Shown one piece after another: positions 57,960 through 64,000 of a DNA stretch of 64,000 nucleotides (its first letter is position 1; every line of letters starts with the position of its first letter). The notes under the pieces are model-generated. The model was not told the origin of the DNA, searched no databases, and saw only the letters and a list, made by a program, of their open reading frames with translations. Source of the DNA: Cenococcum geophilum 1.58 (taxonomy: Eukaryota; Ascomycota; Dothideomycetes; Gloniales; Gloniaceae). Position numbers and translations under genes: made by a program. The stretch lies in assembly GCA_001692895.1 (NCBI GenBank), contig KV748212.1, forward strand, positions 1,362,428-1,426,427, given 5' to 3'.

Positions 57960-59240
57960 ACTAGGTTAAGACTTTTAACCTCTTAAACTGAATATACTGG
58001 TAGCTAGGAATCTCCTAGTTTACGGCTACCTTTGTTAAAGACTATACCCTATACTTTCGCACTAAGACCCCCTATTTTACCCTACCTAGTTTTTTAAAGC
58101 TATTAGAATTACCCGCCCGCCTATAGACTAATATCTTAATTAACTATATTATAACGCTGCTAGTATACTAACGCTATGGTAAGGTATATAAATATATCCT
58201 TATTATTATAGACCGCCTAACTAAAATATAATACCTTATTTTAGTAATAGGACTTTTAATAAAGGAGCTAGTTAATGGCTTTATTAATAACGTATATAAG
58301 CTCTATGGTGTATTAAGTACGATTATCTCCAATTGCGGTATATAATTTATTAGCAACTTTTAGCGATAACTAAGTAAACGCCTTAAGATAACCTTGCGAC
58401 TAAGCTTAGCCTAGTACCTAAAAACGGACGGCTAAACTAAAATTATTAACGCTGCTATAAATAAATACCTTTATACTTTTATTAGCTTTATATAGGACGA
58501 CTAGGTTAACTACCTACCGCTTCCTAAGTTTGCTATAAATAACTAAGTTAATAAGAGCATAGGTATCTCCCCATTTTTTATCAACTATAGCTTTAACCCT
58601 TGCCTCGGAATTAAGCCTACTAGCCCCTACCTACTAACACTATTAGTATAAGTAAAGAAGGAGTTCTTTTACGTAGACTCTATGGCTAACCGCTTTAAGC
58701 GGATATTAATATAGCTTAAGGCCCTAGCCCGGATTTTATAGTAACGCTATAAAGATAATACTAATACCTATAGGGAAGAGAGCGTGTTATTCTATAAAGG
58801 TAATATAGTTATAATTAGCTTAGAAAATATAAAGACAAATAGACTTAAGAAGAAATAGGACGATAAATAGGACGGCCTATACCCCGTACTCGCAGTATAC
58901 TAAGGGGTAGTTATAGTAGACCTCCTAGACTATATCTGAGTAAATAAATCCTTTTATATATCTAAGGTCCGCCTCTAGGCTGTTAAAGAGATCCCTAGCT
59001 AAGTAAATATTAATATAGTAGAGCGCTATAATATATAAGGACGAGTAGCAGAGAGAGATAATAACGGCAACATAGAAGATAAATGGGAGTTTAAGAAAAT
59101 CCTTAACGTATATAACGAAGACCCCTAGGGCCTAACTTATAAGATTAAATGGAAATATTATAAGGATATAACCTAGCAGCTAGAGGAAGACCTAAAGGGT
59201 TACGAATAAGCTATATAGCGCTTCTATAAGCAATACCCTA
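57960..59240 (+). pseudogene. Gypsy-B integrase and chromodomain remnant
   Basis: KYILIIIDRLTKI*Y, LYGVLSTIISNCGI*FIS and NKSIGISPFFINYSFNP mark the integrase core (the Asp in SDRG is now N). At 59085-59225 WEFKKILNVYNEDP, YKIKWKYYKDIT*Q and LEEDLKGYE*AI*RFY show a chromodomain of normal length, which in chromoviruses directs insertion to histone-marked heterochromatin. Confidence 0.82.
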
Positions 59241-59619
59241 AGAAGCTAGGACCCCTAGGCTAGGCACAAGATAAGGAAAAGTTACGCTAAGGTTGCAACC
59301 GACCACCGTATTAAATTTTGTAGTGGTTAAGATGTTATAGAACTTTAACTAGCGGTTAAAGTTGTCCAATTAGCCAAATTATTGCTAAGAAACGCCACGT
59401 AGATTAATTTAGGTGGCGGTGTAAAGTTCTACCAACCTTACTTACTAAACTAACTAATTAGGATTTTCCATGCCCGGTATAGAAAATCACTATTAGCTTA
59501 GTTAAGGGCGGTAAGCGGAACTAATATCTTTGCGGTAAAAAATAGGCAACCCTATATACTGCCTATTTTTAAGTTATCTATTTAGTTTAAGGACTAAACT
59601 ATCTAGAAAAGAGAAGTAC

Positions 59620-59807
59620 TGTTACGGCACTAACCTAACGCATACTGTTTCATACTGTCTCGTACTATTTCCTACTGTTAGCTAGCCCACCACTAGTGAC
59701 TTGGCGGCTAGCCCTACTATTTATATATAATACCCCCTTTTCTACCTTCTTCCCCTCTTTATACCATAACGTAGTTATTTAATCTACTTTATTGCAGCAC
59801 TGTGACA
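59620..59807 (+). repeat. 3' LTR of Gypsy-B
   Basis: 188 bp, TGTTACGGCACTAACC to GCAGCACTGTGACA, followed by ATTAT. Confidence 0.92.
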
Positions 59808-60042
59808 ATTATACGCCTAAGAAATCCTCCTTATATATAATATACGTATACTATATAAGGTACATAGGTTCCTCCTATTCCTCTTATTTAATATATAGCA
59901 TATTATATAACTTTAGTTACTATTCCTCATTATATAGTTCTACCGGCTCCATTCTAGACTATACCTTAATTAACTAACTAGCTACTTCCGACTCCTCCCC
60001 TAGTAATTATAATATTGTACTTAAAGCGTCCGTAACACGTTA

Positions 60043-61560
60043 ACTAGGGTGTAGTTAAAGCTTTACCGAAGTTAATATAGTTAATTAAACTGCTTAATAA
60101 AAGGCCTTTAATTAACTATCACTAATGCACGAAAATTGGTACGGAAAGGAGCTCTTACTATACCCGGCCCAAAAAAGACCAAAACTAACTAAAAGAACCC
60201 TAAAAAATACCTAGAGAATTCCTCTAAGATATATATATTGTAGGGAAGGCGCACGTTAAATAACGGTGGTTCGCACTTATGTACGTCCACTAGACCTACG
60301 CCTAATAATAGCCCTCTATAATAAGAACGGGCGAACACTATACTATAAAGTGGGAAGACCTCTATTAAGAAGGCATCTAATAAAATATAAAGCTTATTAA
60401 ACGCGTTTAGTATCCGCAATTATAGGGGAGTATCTATTAGTTATAATAAACTAATATAGCTAGTAGAATGGCTCCGCTAGTCTAGTAAACCTTAGGCGCT
60501 TCTCTAGTAAACTCTTAATTAAATCCTCTAATAGCTAAGCAAAATTAAAAATAAATAAAATCCCTCCTTACCGGCGAGCCGTATTTAGGCCAATGTAGCT
60601 ATATTTCTATAGTATAGGAAACCTACCCCCCTTAAGATAATAACTGGATATATAATTATAATATAACTAAATATAAAAAAAATAAAGGGGTTTAGGGGAT
60701 AATTAGAAATAGAAGTCCATATAAAGATTTATAAAGAGGTCTATAATACTATTATAGTCTAATACCTTAAAAGTAGAGATATTAGAGTTACCCTAAAGGA
60801 CTAATAGGTAAAGGAATACGCTATAAGGGTAGGGGATAGGCTAAGAGAATATATTGGCATAAAAGTGCTCTATAAAAATTACCTAGTTAAAGTCCTAGTG
60901 GTTCTCCTAAGCCTTAGGGTAGAAAAGGAACGCTAGGCGAATAATACAGTAACTATATATAAGATAGTAAAATAAACGGAACGCCTTATATTAGAACTTA
61001 AGATTACCTAAATCTAATAGCTTTAATAGGAAAATATAAACTAAGTATATAATAAGAATAATAAGAGGATATAAGGGTTGCTAGAGACTTGCTAAGGAGT
61101 TACCAGTTAAATATATAGCTTCCTTATTATTAGTATATATATACTAGAAATATAAAAACTCCTTATCTAAAAAGGTATTATTATAAATAGCCTTATATAT
61201 AACGTAAGGCTTTATAACTATAGACTCTACCTAAAATAATACTATTACTGCGTATAATGGGGATACACCTAATTTATATGCGCAGTATAGGTATACTGCG
61301 GCCACTGTATAGGCCCCTATAATGTAAGATACTACTTAAATTAAGACTAAATAAAATATATAAACTGCTACTAAAGCATATATAAGGCGTAGAAGAGGGA
61401 AGACTGTATTAAATATAGGAGATAAAAAGTAAGGGCTTAATAGCTACGGGAATAACTATACGCTAGGTTATATAAATAAAAACAATAGGCAATAAGCTAA
61501 GGGGACATAGGTACCTTTCTAGCGTTTTCTACCTTTAATACTAGGGGGCTAGGCTAGCTA
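60043..61560 (+). pseudogene. LINE-2 ORF1 remnant with zinc knuckles
   Basis: Heavily decayed. Around 61231-61390 three CCHC-type knuckles can be read in one frame: YYYCV*WGYT*FICAV, VYCGHCIGPYNVRYYL and YINCY*SIYKA, with Cys and His again turned to Tyr. This is the ORF1 C-terminus of Tad-like LINEs. The upstream part may begin left of Gypsy-A (see 27267-28186). Confidence 0.65.
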
Positions 61561-61959
61561 TCCTAAGCCTTAATAGGCTAGAAGTAATGCTATATAATAT
61601 TACTAGACTAAATAGGGGTATAAGGGTTATAGGGGATATAAGGGAGAGGACGCCCTATAGGAAGACCCCTATAGATAGTAATAGCAAGCTTAAGACTAGG
61701 ATAATTAATAATTAGACTTAACGCGGTAAATATAATATTTATAGCCAACCTATAAAGGGTATATAGCCAACTAGTAAGAATAGGGGAAGAACTGGAGATA
61801 ATAATAGATTTAGATATAAAAGCGTTAATAGGAATATAAAATATAGGAATAGAAAGCTCTATATAAAATAAGTAGCGACTAAGGTATAGATATAAGAGAT
61901 AGAAGTTCTAAATATTCTAAAGAAAGTAGAAATAGAAAAAGTAAAAAATAAAGGAAAGA

Positions 61960-63154
61960 TAATAAACCGTTACTAGGGGTCTGCTACCTATCTATTATAT
62001 AGTATAACTGCGGTAATACAAACTACCATTTTATAACGCCCCTACTAGATAGTCTAAACCTAGAGAAATACTATATCTTTACTATATAAGAGCCGTATTA
62101 TAATACCTATATATAATTAATATACTGCCCCTAAGGATTTTAGCTCCTATATAAACCAAAAGCAGCTATACGCGTATGCTTTATAATTAGTAAGGCTATT
62201 AGCTTATCTTTATAGTTATAGTAAGCAGTTTACCTAAGGGGGTGTTTGGTTGCAAATCGCCTCCATATTCATAATCTGTCAATCCGTGCGCCTTTTAGTG
62301 TCACCCGTTTTGTAATTAGTGGCGGCTACCATTTAAATATGTAATTGAGTCGACTGTTCGGTTGGGCTCCAGATGAGGCTTCATATTTGACTTCGCATAA
62401 TGCATTATTGACGTCGGTGAGCGATTTAAGTGAGGCCCTCTATCACCAGGCCTCTATCGCGACTCCCTACTTTGGTGTAATAATAGAACCTCCTCCTTGG
62501 CCAACGCCCTCTTTGTAATTAACGCTTTCTACACCTTTGCCTACCTCCCGTAGGAGCCGTAGCAGAGCTACAGCGACCCCCCCGGAAAGAAGCCCATTAC
62601 GATCACAAAGGTTAAGATAATAATATTATATAAGGCTTGCAAATGCGACAGTAGTATCGCGATTAAGGTGTGTGGAGTCGCCATATCACAAGAGGTTGTC
62701 ACTTTGGCGCGAATATGGGAGCTCCATATTAATATGGAATATGGAACGGGAGCTCGAAGCTCCATATTGAAATGGTGCCAAGAACCTCATTTCAACTACT
62801 GTATACAGTATAGCTTGCAAATTTGACGCGCTTACCGATATGGAGGAGCTCCATATTCAAAAGTCGTTATATTTACCGAACACCCACCTCATATTCAGAT
62901 TTGAGCTCCATTTCGGTTACAATATGGAGCCTCCATATTGAATATGGAGGTGCAACCGAACACCCCCTAAATATTATAATAATAATAATCTAAATATATA
63001 GGGGACTGGTATAAATTATTAATATATATAACCCTAGGGTTAAAGGGGTTCTATAAATAGTGAATATTATATTAGTAATAAGCTTACTAAAAACTAAAGG
63101 CATAAAGTTTATTTTATTAGGAGATATAAACCTCTACTACCTATAGTAGAGGGG
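61960..63154 (+). pseudogene. LINE-2 endonuclease remnant
   Basis: IIQYNCGNTNYHFITPLLDS opens the endonuclease at about 62000-62060 (QxNxG/N motif), followed by IFTI*EPYYN (the catalytic EP). After the inserted element 62238-62967, FILLGDINLYYL at about 63112-63147 gives the GDFNxHH motif. It is then cut by another insertion at 63155. Confidence 0.68.
62238..62967. mobile_element. Harbinger-like non-autonomous element (730 bp)
   Basis: Inverted ends GGGGGTGTTTGGTTGCA (left) and, on the other strand, GGGGGTGTTCGGTTGCA (right), flanked by the 3-bp duplication TAA (62235-62237, 62968-62970), as in PIF/Harbinger elements. The exact word CTCCATATT or its complement occurs seven times (62261, 62722, 62760, 62849, 62921, 62931, 62941), three of them packed at the right end, which may be protein-binding sites. 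A 16-bp perfect palindrome lies at 62723-62738. No transposase. It is GC-balanced compared with the surrounding LINE, hence younger. Confidence 0.78.
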
Positions 63155-63493
63155 TATTACAGGACACCCCCGTAATACCTTGTATACGTCTACCTATTTC
63201 TACCAACTTAGCAATTAGAGACTAACCGCGAAATAGCAATCTAATGGCAATCTAACGGCAATCTACGGCATTCTGCTATATTCTACTAAGTTCCACCAAA
63301 TTCTACTAAGTTCTGCTAGGACTATAATCTAAACCCTATTTTATCCTATATATATATTAACTAAGCAACTAAGTTAACGATATATGCCCTTTTTTTCCAT
63401 TTTCCTACCTTTTTTCCTTACACAGTTTATATATATAGCTTAATAATATCTACCTTACTATATATTATCGCCGCTTATACTTACTCCGTAACA
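63155..63493 (+). repeat. Probable 5' LTR of another retrotransposon
   Basis: Segment from TATTACAGGACACCCCC (TG changed to TA) to CCGTAACA, 339 bp, interrupting the LINE-2 endonuclease. The partner LTR would lie beyond the window. The inference rests on the end motifs and the gag-like frame that follows. Confidence 0.45.
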
Positions 63494-63528
63494 CTACGTT
63501 GCGTTTACTTTATATACCACCTCTAAAA

Positions 63529-64000
63529 ATGCAGAACGACCCTAAAGCCCCTATAACGGCCGCTAGTATTATATCCGCACTCTAAAAAATAACTAGCAGA
63601 AATATAAAAGTTTTTTATAGACGCCCTTATATAAAACTAAGCTACTTTAAATTAATAATAAGCTAAATAAGAAGTATAATACTAGTAATTAATTAAGGAC
63701 CTCTAAGAAGAAATCCGCACACTTAAGATACCTATATTAGGGCCTTAAGACTAAACACTATCTTTAGAGATAAATACGCGGAACGTAAGCCCTAAACCTA
63801 TAGTAACTATCCACCTTAAACCGACTACTATACTAAAACGATCTAAATAACTACTAGATCCCCCGGTATTTACTAGTAAATAATAAAAACTTTAATTATT
63901 CCTAAGCTAACTAGTAACGCTAATTATTACCTAGCTAAAGCTAACCAACTCTATTACGCCCTAAGTTGACTAAGAGAAGAGGTAGCTAACCTTATTAAAC
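63529..64000 (+). pseudogene. gag-like frame start, truncated by window
   Basis: From ATG 63529: MQNDPKAPITAASIISAL* and onwards with stops at expected Gln codons. It sits 35 bp after the presumed LTR, the normal place for gag, but no capsid motif can be named before the window ends. Confidence 0.4.

Larger units (their letters stand above)
52897..59807 (+). mobile_element. Gypsy-B: full-length chromodomain Ty3/Gypsy retrotransposon
   Basis: LTRs of 188 bp at 52897-53084 and 59620-59807 begin TGTCACGG/TGTTACGG and end CTGTGACA. The duplication ATTAT flanks the element (52892-52896, 59808-59812). A purine tract AGAAAAGAGAAG (59605-59616) precedes the 3' LTR. Plus-strand gag, protease, RT, RNase H, integrase and a C-terminal chromodomain are all readable through many TAG/TAA stops. 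The LTRs differ at about ten sites, nearly all transitions. It was inserted into the 5' LTR of Gypsy-A and is therefore younger. It is complete in layout but dead. Confidence 0.92.
28187..60037 (-). mobile_element. Gypsy-A: Ty3/Gypsy retrotransposon expanded by nested insertions
   Basis: Direct terminal repeats of about 420 bp are recognised at both ends once later insertions are removed: the 3' LTR at 28187-28573 plus 31170-31204, and the 5' LTR at 52703-52896 plus 59813-60037. Both begin TATAATAAAGC (TG changed to TA) and end GTAACA/ATAACA. The duplication CGTTA stands outside both ends (28182-28186 and 60038-60042). Coding remnants run on the minus strand in the order gag (51.6-52.7 kb), then RT, RNase H, integrase and chromodomain-like (45.6 down to 40.5 kb). 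Without the four insertions inside it, the element is about 7.8 kb. Stops are everywhere, so it is dead. Confidence 0.82.
52703..60037 (-). repeat. 5' LTR of Gypsy-A, split by Gypsy-B
   Basis: LTR sequence is 52703-52896 and 59813-60037 (419 bp in all); the rest is Gypsy-B and one copy of its duplication ATTAT. It pairs with the LTR at 28187-31204. Confidence 0.82.

Noticed and set aside
62568..62765. 65-codon minus-strand frame in the Harbinger-like element
   Set aside because: No transposase similarity; covers the repeated CTCCATATT words.

Overview
The window looks like nuclear DNA of a filamentous ascomycete (Pezizomycotina, most likely Dothideomycetes). Genes have 50-62 bp introns with GT-AG ends and CTAAC-type branch points. 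The gene set is fungal: a Yap-like bZIP factor, small secreted cysteine-containing proteins, a secreted subtilase and a TPR fragment of an NLR-type protein. Transposable elements are decayed almost entirely by C-to-T/G-to-A transitions, with CAG/CGA codons turned into stops, as expected of repeat-induced point mutation (RIP). The DNA has two compartments: balanced base composition with genes (1-12.8 kb and 17.0-25.8 kb), and AT-rich RIP-eroded transposon DNA (12.8-17.0 kb and 25.8-64 kb). A few bases are N (9427, 30284, 30287, and a cluster at 38715-38758).

1-12.8 kb: 3' part of an iron-type alcohol dehydrogenase/maleylacetate reductase-like gene; a two-exon bZIP gene; a small secreted protein gene (minus strand); a gene for a coiled-coil plus paired C2H2-like protein cut in two by a young 2.1 kb LTR element (5-bp target duplication CTTAC; the frame is restored if the element is removed); and a zinc-type alcohol dehydrogenase pseudogene. 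12.8-19.5 kb: RIP-eroded DNA with a 518-bp pogo-like element (TA duplication, 52-bp inverted ends) and a 2.3 kb hAT-like element (8-bp duplication) that carries an intact-looking DSG aspartic-protease-like gene and interrupts an NLR-type TPR pseudogene. 19.9-25.5 kb: a four-exon secreted subtilase, a solo LTR of the same family as the 7.8 kb element, and two divergently transcribed paralogous small secreted cysteine-rich proteins (effector-like).

25.8-64 kb: no intact gene. The region is a nest of retroelements that can be unpacked from LTR ends and target duplications. A LINE (ORF1 zinc knuckles and endonuclease at 60-63 kb) appears to be the oldest host. A minus-strand Ty3/Gypsy element (Gypsy-A, 28187-60037, duplication CGTTA) was itself hit by (i) a 2.6 kb inverted-end element with a huge 12-bp tandem array (Y1), (ii) a minus-strand Ty1/Copia element (31786-40402, duplication ATAAG) that contains a second, inverted copy of that element (Y2), (iii) a Tad-like LINE with two ~1 kb tandem 5' units (about 45.6-51.6 kb), and (iv) a plus-strand chromodomain Gypsy (Gypsy-B, 52897-59807, duplication ATTAT). 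To the right are a Harbinger-like element (62238-62967, duplication TAA) and the beginning of another LTR element (63155 to the end).

The least familiar items are the Y1/Y2 element with its stop-free 12-bp array, the hAT-like element with a protease-like cargo gene, and the divergent effector-like pair at the edge of the AT-rich block. All identifications come from reading the sequence; no database search or alignment program was run.
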